Below, piece after piece: positions 1 to 9,930 of a stretch of DNA of 64,000 nucleotides. This DNA comes from Lunularia cruciata. Its lineage: Eukaryota; Streptophyta; Marchantiopsida; Lunulariales; Lunulariaceae. The notes beneath the pieces are model-generated. The model ran no database searches, had not been told where the DNA came from, and saw only the letters and a list, made by a program, of their open reading frames with translations. Each line of letters opens with the position of its first letter. Position 1 is the stretch's first letter. The position numbers were made by a program, and so were the translations under genes. Where the stretch lies: assembly GCA_948567375.1 (NCBI GenBank), contig OX419762.1, positions 31,811,465 through 31,875,464 of the forward strand, written 5' to 3'.

Positions 1-808
1 CAATCCACTTGGAGAAGTGCTCCACCATCACCAAAACATACCGATGATGTCTCACAGTCAGCGGTAAAGGTCCGGCAAAGTCCAAACTCCAACGGTAACC
101 CAATCCCATGATAGGTAATGGGTGTAACTGTGGCGTAGGAGCATTGAATGATGCTCTAACTCGGTCACAAACCACACATCTGGCAACAAACTGCTGTACC
201 TCGGTCTGCATACCGCGCCACCAATAATGACTCTGGAGTAAGCTATATGTATGCTTTACTCCAAAATGTCCTAGCTCCTCATGAGCATGACGGACCAACT
301 GTGGTCTCTGTGATGGAAGTGGTACTACTCGCACTCTACCATCCTCCCATACACGCAAAAGGTGTCTACCCTCCAATCTGAACCGTTTGGCTCGCTGAAG
401 AACATGGTCTCTCTCCTTGGCCCCAATTGTGCCACCCACAACACCAGTGCAAAGATAGTCCATCACTAAGACATCATCATGAATGTCTCGCTGAACTGTA
501 CCAATATCTTCACTCTCTGGATCTGTGACCTCAATAACTCCTCCTGTATGCGCTGAGAGAGATACCACCAATGTCTCTGCAAATATACACAGAAAGGCTG
601 ATGCATGCCAACTTGGCACCATCTCCTCATCTGTCTCACCATGCCAATGTGCTCCGGTCTGATCCTGCTGGCTGGGACATGGGTTTCTACTCAACCCATC
701 TGCATCACGGTTCACCACTCCAGGTCTGTGAACAACCGTGAAATCATACTCCTGTAAAATCAGAGCCCATCGTGCAAGCTTCCCTGAAAGCTTGTCGGAC
801 TCCATCAA
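1..808 (-). pseudogene. Family A RNase H C-terminus and integrase N-half
   Basis: Read on the minus strand this begins with the end of RNase H (KLARWALILQEYDF near 740-785, then a DADGLSRNPCPSQ linker near 680-715). It continues into an integrase with the HHCC zinc-binding pattern: HEELGHFGVKH near 260-295, then CVVCDR near 165-180. The first catalytic aspartate follows in SLDFAGPLPL near 60-90. The second Asp and the Glu lie outside the window. Integrase inserts the reverse-transcribed element into host DNA. A near-identical block at 15401-16026 and 29516-30110 confirms the reading. The frame is mostly open but is joined at 808 to gag-linker sequence by a deletion. Confidence 0.8.
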
Positions 809-1198
809 CCACCTCTGCTCTAGTAGTAGGAACTGCACCATCCCTACTCTCACACAACGTGGCAGCCAACCGGAACACTGGGGCTGGGTCAACTCCCAAT
901 GTAAACATGTCACTGGCTGAAAATAAAGGATGCCGCATAATCAGCTGAGCCGCCCCCAACATCATGCTAGACTCAGTCTGTGTAGTAGCAGGTGGCTGAC
1001 TAGCAGGTACTCCATCAGGTACTCCATCACCACCTACCACACCTGCACTGGGACGTCTAGGAACCATGGATGTCGTCTGCAATGCCTCAGATAGCGTGAA
1101 AGATTGGGGAAGTCTGACTTGTCTCCCAACCTCTCCTCTCTATGGGTCCAACTCCACTGATGCTCCTCTAGGCTCTGGAGCACGTACTGCACTCCTAG
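809..1198 (-). pseudogene. Family A gag-to-methyltransferase linker remnant
   Basis: This minus-strand stretch encodes a Ser/Pro/Ala-rich segment (MVPRRPSAGVVGGDG near 1023-1067; QTESSMMLGAAQ near 945-985). Its counterpart in the right copy (7741-8050) leads into the methyltransferase region. Here it stops at about 808 and is fused to RNase H sequence. No known domain is seen. Its value is as a marker of where the deletion removed the central part of pol. Confidence 0.6.
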
Positions 1199-2855
1199 TC
1201 ACTGCTGCAGATGCATCCACCTGTGCCGCTCCGCACATGAAGTCCAAAGCATCTCTATCACCAGCATATGAGGTGGAAGCCTCAGCACCCGAATCTGATC
1301 TCCTCTGAGCAATAGCCATACTAGCCAATCTCTGCTCCAACTGCTCAATCCGAGTAGCCATAGCTGTGTCAGAAGTAAGGGCAGGTACTGCACCCCTACT
1401 AGGTGTAGATCCTCTACCACCACCTCTACCACCTCGTCCTCCATGAACTGGAGCTCCTCTACTACCTGTCTAGCAGCCCTACCACTCCGTAACTCCGGGT
1501 GTAGGTCAAAACACCGGTCACTAGTATGACCAAATCTATGGCAATGCTCACACTGCCTCTGTGCTGGCTGTGATGCACCAGAGGTATCAGGTCCGCTGCC
1601 CTGAGTACACTCTCTCCTATGGTGAGGTCCACCACAAGTCCAACAAGCAACACCACCACTCACTGGCTGCTGCTGACCCAAAAATGAGGGTAAGGGTCTA
1701 ACTCCACTAGGCCCTCCACTCGCTCCATAGGATCTGGGCTGTCCACCCTGTCCTCAAAAACCAACTGGGCGTGGTGCACTCTGCTGCACTCTAGAAGAAG
1801 TCACAACCGTGGATGAGGTTTCTCTACCAAATCCAGCTGTCACCACTCTCTCCTCCACCATGTTGAGCTCAATACGCTAAGCCAAACCAAAGACTACTGC
1901 CAAAGTGGGCGAAGTAGCCTGCAACAACGTAGCATCACGAACTCTACATCGCAACTCCCTGTCCAGTATCCCATACCAAAACTGGACTGCCTGGGCCTCA
2001 GTAACTCCCTGAGTGAAACTGATCAGCCGCCTCATACGAGTGTATGCCTCGCGTAGGCTCTCTCCAGCCTTCCGTTGGAACTCCTGCAAGCTCCTCAGCT
2101 TGTCAGTCCGCACTCCCTGGTAGTTCTGCCTCAAACATAGGAAGAACTCCACCATGGGGTTAAACCCCGGTACCTCCACTCGTAGTAGCACTATCTCCAG
2201 CTAGTGCACCTCCACTAGCTCCACCAACACTACTCGAGCTAGAACTCGTAGGTACAGCCGATCTACTCCTGGCCACCGAGCCTGAAGTGATGGAGACATA
2301 GTGTGGAGACCAATACTGTCTCCATAACTCAATCTCCTCCAAATGAGCTCTCCTGAACTCATGGTAATCATCCATCGGTGGACCCTCCAAGTGCTGAAAC
2401 AACCCCTTCCATGCCATGAAGGGTGTGAACAAAGTCGGGTTCCGCATCTGCTGCAGATCACACCAACTATCGAACTCCTGGATGAAATCATCCAACTCAA
2501 TAGTACCCACTGTACCAGAGTAACGCCTAGGGCCTTTGGAGGCCCCATAAATCTCGTCCATGTCCCACAACAACGGTGCGGACACACCAAGTGCACTCTC
2601 AACTGAATCAGCTCCTGTGTCGAACTCCAACTCAGAGTCAATCTCCTCCCTCACTGGGACTTGAGATACAGGCTGATACCGAGTACCACTCCGAGTAAAC
2701 CCACTGCATACTGCAGGGCTAACTCCTCTGGAATCTCCAAAGAACTCCGTCGTGACCACGTAACTGCAACAGCAAACCCGAACCACCAACTGCAACCGCA
2801 AGTCACAACCGCAAGTACCCCACCAAGTGCCAACACCACCACGTGCCAACACCAC
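1199..2855 (-). pseudogene. Family A gag (capsid/nucleocapsid)
   Basis: Gag packages the element RNA. The minus-strand reading has an N-terminal acidic segment, a capsid-like region (IELDDFIQEFDSWCDLQQ, then LQEFQRKAGESLREAYTRMR), and two zinc knuckles near 1530-1650: CWTCGGPHHRREC and the canonical CX2CX4HX4C CEHCHRFGHTSDRC. The reading crosses frames near 2170, 1870 and 1460, so the gene is broken. A downstream piece (MATRIEQLEQRLASMAIAQ, 1361-1300) looks like a short coiled coil. The same protein is recognisable at 6291-7740 and 55075-55803, which makes family membership firm even though the copy is inactive. Confidence 0.8.
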
Positions 2856-3170
2856 CCACTAATGTAACTCTATCGAGATAACTACACTAGGGGAAGGGCA
2901 ACCTGTAACCTGCCATCATAACACGCACTCTCACGGTCTACAGGTCATCACTTCCTGCCTCACCGGAGAGAAACAAAGGTAGTCTGACTGGTCATCACTC
3001 CAGCCTCACCACCGAGAGCACACCAGAGCACCAACGCTCAAAAGTCAAGGCACCTCACACAAACGTGGTGCACAAACAGGAAGCATAGAATGGAGGGGAT
3101 CCAATCACAAGAAATGTAAACAAAAACCCTCCATCTCATAACACAACACGGGACTGACTCTGCCACCATT
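2856..3170 (-). other. Family A untranslated leader with primer-binding site
   Basis: This is non-coding sequence between LTR and gag. Just inside the LTR end the minus strand reads TGGTGGCAGAGTCAGTCC (about 3151-3168), which begins with the TGG expected of a site pairing to a tRNA 3' CCA end. I could not assign the tRNA. The right copy has the decayed equivalent near 5770-5790. Confidence 0.6.
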
Positions 3171-4558
3171 TGGCATTTGATATAAGAGTAGTTCGTATCT
3201 AAGTCCTAAGCTACCAGGATCACCAAGAATGGGATCAAACTGCCTCTCCTAGCCAAAGCTACATGTGTATAGATAACAATGGCACAGTCACTATGACAAC
3301 AAGTGAGGGTGGACCAGTTGGCTAGGGCACCAGTCTAGGAACAAGAGATCTAGGGGTCAAACCCTGTTCCGCACAATCTAGCAAGAAAGGCAGATTTTGC
3401 CAACCAATGACCAAGATCTACACTAAACTAGCTAGCCTCACGCCAGCAAGCTGGCTTGCTGGCCCTTCTGGCCCTTCTAGGCCTTCGTAGCCTCTCATAG
3501 CCCACAGCCCTATGCCTCGAAGCCTCGAATTCAGCCAAATGAGGCCTTTCTTGTTGCCACTTCGAACCTCCTCTAAAATTGGTGAAACTTCTCCAAATCT
3601 GCGAAACTCCTCCAAACTAGCGAAACTTCTCCAAATCTGGCCAAACAGCGAAACTCCTCCAATTCTGGCCCAAAAATCTGACGTAAATCTGACGTAAAAT
3701 CTGACGTAAACCCTAAAGATGGATGTCCGCCAAATCCCCCGCTAACTTTCCACTCGAGCCAAATTGACAAAACGGGTTTTTCCAAATCACAATTTCATGA
3801 GAAGAGCTTTCCAACTCCACCTTCAATTTCACTTTCTGAGCCCAACTCGCAGCAAATTGGTCCTGCCTTCACCTCCTGAGCTCAAAATCACAACACTGCT
3901 CGAAAATTGCTCCTTCTTTGCTCGAAATTTGGCCAGCGCTTCCGCACACCGTCTGCCTAACTGCCAAATTTGCATCAACTACACGAGCTTCTGCACACTA
4001 GGGAAACACAGAACCTGAATCAAGCTACCACGATCCACCGAGCTTGGAGATACCACCAACACTCAACGTTCTTGCACCCGATTTCCCCCTGACTTCACTT
4101 CTCTGATGTAATCAGATTGCTTAACACTTTCAACTCAACTCAACTCAGATCAGTACTTGATCTGTCACTCTATAAACTGCCAACAACTGGGCACTGATTA
4201 CAGTCAAGCCACACCCACTCAAGCATAGAGAATCCAGGTGACGCTCGCCGGCCTCTATCCACCATAGCCAGGAACTCGAAGGCTCAACATCAGAGAAGTG
4301 AGCTCTCTGGAGCTCACCTTCGAAACTATACCCCTTGGACTCGAGCTAGCCCTGAAACCCTAACGGTCCCGCTGACGGCACACTCGACGGTGCAAACGGT
4401 GCAAAGTGACGGTGGGCCCCACCGTGAAGTCAGTACCCCGAACACAAAATCTAACCATCAAAAAGTAGTCCCTGAGAAACTGCTAGAATAACTCTAACTA
4501 CCATCACTGGAACTCCAATGTCCGAGCATCTAGATGCGGAACTACAAATGGCGTGACA
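3171..4558 (-). repeat. Family A LTR, left copy
   Basis: The minus strand starts TGTCACGCCATTTGTAGT at 4558 and ends ATCAAATGCCA at 3171, giving TG...CA ends over 1388 bp. It is the inverted counterpart of 4883-5767, which is about 500 bp shorter. It is directly followed by the primer-site motif. Confidence 0.8.
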
Positions 4559-4882
4559 AATGAGAATTACAAAAGATAGATCTTTAGGTACTTTGAAGTT
4601 GTCTCAAGAGAAGTACATCAAGAAGTTGATGGACACGTTTGGTCTAGAGAATGGTACAATTTGAACCAATCCCTTGGAAAGTCACTTCAAACTCTATAAG
4701 GAGCAATCACCAAGAACTCATGGAAAGAGAGAGTACTCAAGCAAAGTACACTATGCATCAGCAATTGGCATTTTGATCTATGTTATGGTATGCACCAGAC
4801 CAATCATTGCTCATGCAATGGGAATTGTCAGCAAATCCAAGAAGCAAACATTGAGAAGTATAGTTAACATTGGGTTGTTATG
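4559..4882 (+). pseudogene. Ty1/copia reverse transcriptase fragment
   Basis: The plus frame reads LSQEKYIKKLMDTFGL, then LESHFKLYKEQSPRTHGK and YASAIGILIYVMVCTRP. These are the C-terminal end of copia reverse transcriptase and the connection to RNase H (families usually read VPYASAIGSLMYAMVCTRPDIA). One TGA interrupts it near 4661. It lies exactly between two head-to-head family A LTRs and is probably the older sequence both A copies entered or were joined through. Confidence 0.75.
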
Positions 4883-5767
4883 TGTCACGCCATTTGTAGT
4901 GTTGCACCTAGATTGCTTGGACTTTGGAGTAGTAGTGTCAGTAGTCAAGAGTAGTTTGGTAGTTACTCAAAGGCTACTTGTTGACAATTAAATTTCATGT
5001 TCAGGGTACTAACTACATGGTGGGGCCCATTGTCACTTGCACCATTCACACTGTTGGATGTGCCATCAATGCAACCATTAGGGTTTGAGACCTAGCTTGA
5101 GTCCATGGGGTATAATTTCAAAGTGTAGCTCCAAAAAGCTCACTTCTCTGATGTTGAGCCTTCAAATTCCTAGCTATGGTGGTGGGAGTTGAGCTCATAA
5201 AGTGAAATTGAAGGTGAAGTTAGGAACCATCTTTGTGAATGTGTGATTTGGAGAAATCCATCATTTGAATTTGGCTTAAGTAGAGAGTTAGTGGAGGATT
5301 TGGCTGTTGGCCAACTTTGGGGATTTATGTCAGATTTTTGCTAGAGTTTATGTCAAATTTTGGCCAGATTTGGAGGAGTTTCACTCGAGTTGGAGGAGTT
5401 TTGCAGATTTGGAGAGGGTCCAAAGTGGTAAGAAGAAATGCCTCATTTGGATATTTAGAGGCTTTGGGCCTAGAAGTGCCAGCAAGCCAGCTTGTTGGCA
5501 TGAGGCTAGCTAATTTAAAGTAGATTTTGGTCATTGTTTAGAAAAATCTGCCCATCTTGCTAGGTTTTGCGCAATAGGGTTTGACCCCTAGATCTTTGGT
5601 TCCTAGACTGGTGCCCTAACTAATTAGTCCACCTTCACTTGTTGTCCTAGTAACTATTCCACTATTATCTATACACCTATAGCTTTGGGTAGGAGAGATA
5701 ATTTGATCCCATTCTTGGTGATCCTAGTAGCTTAAGAAGTAGATAACTCATATTATGCCAAATGCCA
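4883..5767 (+). repeat. Family A LTR, right copy
   Basis: It begins TGTCACGCCATTTGTAGT and ends at AAATGCCA. It matches the inverted LTR at 3171-4558 along most of its length but lacks about 500 bp of it. It is followed by a decayed primer site (AATGGTAGAGTTAGTCC). Confidence 0.75.
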
Positions 5768-5880
5768 AATAATGGTAGAGTTAGTCCAATATTGATTTAT
5801 GAGATGGAGGATTTTTGTTTAGATTTCTTGTGATTGGACCCCCTCCATTCTCTACTTCTTGTTTGTGCACCATGTTTGTG

Positions 5881-6070
5881 TGAGGTGCCCTAACTTTAGA
5901 GCATTGGTGCTCTAGTGTGCTCTTGATAGTAAGGCTAGAGTGATGACCAATCAGACTACCTCTATTTCTCTTTGGTGAAGTGCCCTAACTTTAGAGCATT
6001 GGTGCTCTAATGTGCTCTTGATAGTAAGGCTGGAGTGATGAACAATCAGACTACCTATATTTCTCTTTGG
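5881..6070 (+). repeat. 95-bp tandem duplication in family A leader
   Basis: Two units, 5881-5975 and 5976-6070, differ at only a few bases. Each contains TTTAGAGCATTGGTGCTCTA. The left A copy has a single unit here (2940-3070), so this duplication is specific to the right copy. Confidence 0.85.
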
Positions 6071-6290
6071 TGAGGCACAAGTGATGACTTGCAAATTGTG
6101 AAAGTGAGAATTGTGATGGTAGGTTACAAGTTTCCCTTTCTCTTAATGTAGCTATTGTAGTTAGAGCTACATTAGTTGGTGATGTTCAGTTTGTGGTGTT
6201 GGCACTTGGAGGTATTGGCACTTGGTGGTGATTTTTTGTGGGGTACTTGTGATGGTTCTGGTTATAGGTTGCAATTCTTGGTTACTTTGT

Positions 6291-7740
6291 CATGATGGAG
6301 TTCTTTGGGGATTTTGGAGGAGATAGCACTATAGTACGCAGTGGGTTTAGTCAAAGTGGTGCTCATTATCAATTTGTATCTCAGGTCCTAATAGGGAGGA
6401 GATTGACTCTGAGTCTGAGTTAGACACACGAGCTAATTCAATTGAGAGTGCATTTGATGTGTTTGCACCATTTTTGTGGGACATAAATGAGATTTATAGG
6501 GCCTCCAAAGGTCCCAAGCGTTACTTTGGTATAGTGGGTACTATTGAGTTAGATGACTTCATCCAGGAGTTTGATAGTTAGAGTGATCTACAATAGATAA
6601 TGAGCCCAACTTTGTTCACATCTTTCATGGAATGGAATGGGTTTTTTCAGCATTTGGAAGGTCCTCCAATGGACAACTACCATGAGTTCAAGAGAACTCA
6701 CTTGGAGGAGATTTAGCTATGGAGACAATATTGGTCTCCAAACTATGTCTCCATTACTTCATGCTTGGTTTCTAGAGGTAGATTGACTATACCCATGAGT
6801 TCTAGCTCTAGTAGCATTGGTGAATCTCTTGGAGATGGTGATACTACGAGTGGAGGTACTATTACAAGAGGTGGTGTAGTACTGGAGTTTAACCCCATGG
6901 TAGAATTCCTCCAATGTTTGAGGCAAAACTACCAAGCAGTGCAGATTGACAAGCTGAGAAGCTTGCAAAACTTCCAACAGACGGCTAGAGAGAGCCTATG
7001 TAAGGCATACACTTGCATGAGATAGTTGATTAGTTTTCCTCAAGGAGCTACTAAGGCCCAAGCAGTCTAGTTTTGGTATGGGATATTGGACAAGGAGTTG
7101 CAATGTAGGGTTCTACAAGCTACTTTGCCTACTTTGGCAATGGTCTTTGATTTGGCTGAGTGTATTGAGCTCAACACAATGGAAGAAAGAGTGGTGACAT
7201 GTGGATTTAGTAGTGAGACCTCATCTAGAGTTGTTACTTCTTCCAAGGTGCAGCAAAGTGCACCATGCTATGTTAGTTTCCAAGGACAAGGTGGACAATA
7301 CAAAGACAATGTGAGCATTGCCACAAATTTGGTCACACCAATGATGGGTCCTTTGACTTACACCCGGAGTTACTTAGTGGGAGAGCTACTATGGCAGGTG
7401 GTAGAGGAGCTCCAGGTCATGGAAGACAAGGTGGCAAAGGATCCACACCTAGTAGAGGTGCAATACCTACCCTTACTTTTGATATAGCCATGGCTACTCA
7501 GATTAAGTAGTTGAAGCAAAGATTGGCTAGCATGGCCATAGCTTAGAGGAGATCAGATTTAGGTGATGCGGCTTCTACCTCATATACACGTGGTAAAGAT
7601 GGCTTAGACTTCATGTGTAGAGCAGCATAGATGGATGCATCTACCCTAATGACTAGGAGTGCACTACATGCTCCAAAGCCTAGAGGAGCATCAATGGAGT
7701 TGGACCCACAAAGAAGAGAGGCTAGTAGATAGGTCAGACT
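6291..7740 (+). pseudogene. Family A gag, right copy
   Basis: The plus strand reads MMEFFGDFGG from 6291 and the capsid-like IELDDFIQEFDS near 6540-6580. NPMVEFLQCLRQNY follows near 6893-6935, and the degenerate nucleocapsid region near 7310-7490. It is collinear with the left gag (1199-2855). Several TAG/TAA stops lie where the left copy has Gln or Trp codons, and frameshifts are present. The second zinc knuckle is only partly retained. It was once the structural protein of the element; this copy cannot be translated. Confidence 0.7.
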
Positions 7741-8965
7741 TCCTTAGTCTTCACACTCTTTGAGGTACTACAAACAACATCCATGGATCCTAAATGTCCT
7801 AGTGTAGGTGTGGTAAGTGGTGATGGGATGCATGATGGACTACCTACTAGTCAACCACCTGCTAATACACATATTGAGTCTAGTATGATGTTGGGGGTAG
7901 CTCAACCGATTATGTCTTTTCCATTATTCTCAACCAATTACAAGTGTACATTGGGAGAGTTGACCCAACCCTAGTGTTTCAATTGGCTGCCTGCTTTGTG
8001 ATAGTAGGGATCATGTGGTTCCTACTACTAGATTAGAGGTGGTTAATAGTGGATTTGACTTGGTTGAGGAGCATGGGATCCGCTCAACAACCAGTGGTTT
8101 ATGGCAATAATAACGTCTAGATTGGAAGAGTTACCAACTAGACTGACCTTTGAGCAAGCATGGTTTATACCTAGAGTTGTCCTATAGGATAACAAAAGGG
8201 GGATTTTTTATTTGGTGGGACCTTCAAGGATGGTGTATGCATCATAGAGGGTCTTACTATACTTTAGTGCACAACCCTTTATGTTGTGGAAGGTTGTAGT
8301 TGTCGATTTGGAGTTACGGAAGACCGATGTAGAGAGGTGTCCATTTCATATCTAAACATCTCTAGGTGGTAGTTCTACATAGTATATCACATGTGGAGAG
8401 CTTATTGATTAGCCCGGTCATCTAACTGACAGCTTTATGGTGAGAGCTTAGGCCATTACGACAATGGCTAAGTAATATGATGTGTTAGTTGGGGGAGTAG
8501 TGTTATACTCCAAGGGTTTCAATATTGATTATTGGGAGGAGACAACCTCCTATAGGCCAGGTTGGAAATTCAGGTGAGGGATGGGTATGGTGCCTACCTG
8601 TACACTTTAGTAGTGGTAGTCTTGGCTCACTATATTTTAGAGCCATGGCAACATCAATTTCAACTTTCAATGGTTCTATTACTTGGCCTGGTGATTTATT
8701 GGAGGGAAATGCCTATGCAAAGGATACTCTAGTACTAGAGGAGATCACTTAGATTTGAAGTACGAGTGGGATTGTTCCATCCACCTTGGATGTTCCTTTG
8801 TGGAGTTTAGAGGAGACATTGCAGCAATATGCAGATCAGGTGGTGCAATAGGCTTGGAGTGGAGCCTTTGTATCACTAGGTGACCAGTGTGAGGATGAGC
8901 CTCCTCTAAACTTAACACCTTTGGATACCACACTCATTCCTTGGTGGTATTTAGTAGAGAGAGTA
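7741..8965 (+). pseudogene. Family A pol N-terminal region upstream of the methyltransferase
   Basis: A linker like that of the left copy (MDPKCPSVGVV, 7783) leads into an uncharacterised region. The clearest block is 8365-8565, one reading frame of 67 codons with four stops (TAG, TAG, TAG, TAA), all at positions where Gln (CAG/CAA) would fit. It reads YITCGELID, MVRA*AITTMAK, YDVLVGGVVLYSKGFNIDYW and TSYRPGW. I do not know a named domain for it. Its position directly ahead of motif I suggests it is the N-terminal part of the same methyltransferase polypeptide, perhaps a target-handling or structural region. The segment 8566-8965 continues with shifted frames (LDVPLWSLEETLQQYADQVV near 8785-8845). 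Confidence 0.55.
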
Positions 8966-9930
8966 TGTCTATTGGAGTTGTTTGGTGGGATTAATACTAG
9001 ACTAGTTATGATACTACAGGCGAGCATACGAGTATAGAGATGTACTTGTATGTGGAGAGAGATGAGATTGCTAGGCAAGTCTCTCTACATCATGTGGGTG
9101 GCACACTTGGCCTATTAGTATCTTGAGTTATTACTGATGCTAACAATCAAGGGTTACCAAAAGATCTTACCAGTGGACATTTCCTTGCTAGGAGCACAAG
9201 ATTTAGAGAAACATGGTCCCATTCATTTGGTGATTTTTTGATGGCCATGTTAGGGCCATACACACATTGGTTGAGGTTTGGATCTTCAAGATCCTCATTC
9301 TAGTGTGTTTTGGGAGATGTTGCAGATACTACAACATCTCTAGGTTCATTAGTCTATTTCTCCAACTTACATTTTGGAGAACGTTCCTTTGATGGGTGAT
9401 TCTCGCACTAGGGTGGTGGTGAGCACACATCAGGTCCATTCTTGGATGGGACCTACTATGTTGTAGATGCAGCTAGAGTGGTATACGAGCTCATTGTCTT
9501 TGTCTTTGGTGGACAAACCTCTTACTCGGAGAGTTTCTATAGTGCGCTTATGATTAGATTTAGCAACTAGACCACATCATTGTTGATGACATCTTAGATG
9601 TTGGGTGTCAGTCTCATATGGTGGAAGTGGTTGATAGGGCACCTATGGTATTGGTGAACCTAGTTGGACAACCTTGGTTACTTTTCCCCCACTTATGAGT
9701 ATCCCAAGCTCTTATGTTTTGTGAGAGGGATTTTTTGGATTGGTTTGGGACTCATAGTTACAGCAATTGGTGGAGCCCAATGCCAATGAGAGAGAGTGGG
9801 CAATGGATTTTTGCACTGGTATTACCGTTTTTGTAGCAATGTTAGAGGCATCAGGTATTAGGTCAAGCCATGGGTCTAAATTGTTTGACCTAGATTGTGA
9901 GCCTTGGCTTAACAGAGCAGCATAAGATGC
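8966..9930 (+). pseudogene. Retrotransposon-encoded cytosine-C5 DNA methyltransferase (decayed)
   Basis: C5 methyltransferases transfer a methyl group from S-adenosylmethionine to cytosine. The conserved motifs occur in order. Motif I (SAM binding) is LELFGGINT at 8972-8998. Motif IV is WPC*GHT at 9242-9262, with the catalytic Cys codon TGT at 9248-9250 kept and the following Gln codon now TAG. Motif VI is YILENVP at 9368-9388. Motif VIII is RAHCLCLWWTN at 9486-9518, where both TGT Cys codons could be CGT Arg originally. Motif IX is ANEREWAMDF at 9782-9811. Motif X is VLGQAMGLNCLT*IVSLGL near 9855-9911. One frame runs from motif I to motif VI with stops; frameshifts follow, one near 9480. It lies inside the element, collinear with gag and reverse transcriptase on one strand, so it was part of the element polyprotein, not a host gene. 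C5 methyltransferases captured by retrotransposons are known from dinoflagellates and charophyte algae. Confidence 0.85.

Larger units (their letters stand above)
1..4558 (-). mobile_element. Ty3/gypsy element, family A, left copy (A1-left), 5' part
   Basis: The element runs leftwards from an LTR at 3171-4558 through a leader with primer site, gag, a gag-pol linker, and then directly into the end of RNase H and integrase, leaving the window at base 1. It is an inverted relative of the copy starting at 4883. Protease, methyltransferase and reverse transcriptase are missing, because sequence matching the start of the methyltransferase linker joins RNase H sequence near 808. It keeps far more CG dinucleotides and longer open frames than the right copy, so it looks younger. 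Confidence 0.85.

Noticed and set aside
8966..9930. The methyltransferase as a host DNMT gene or bacterial contamination
   Set aside because: It is collinear with family A gag and RT on one strand, decayed in the same C-to-T manner, and shows no host exon structure.
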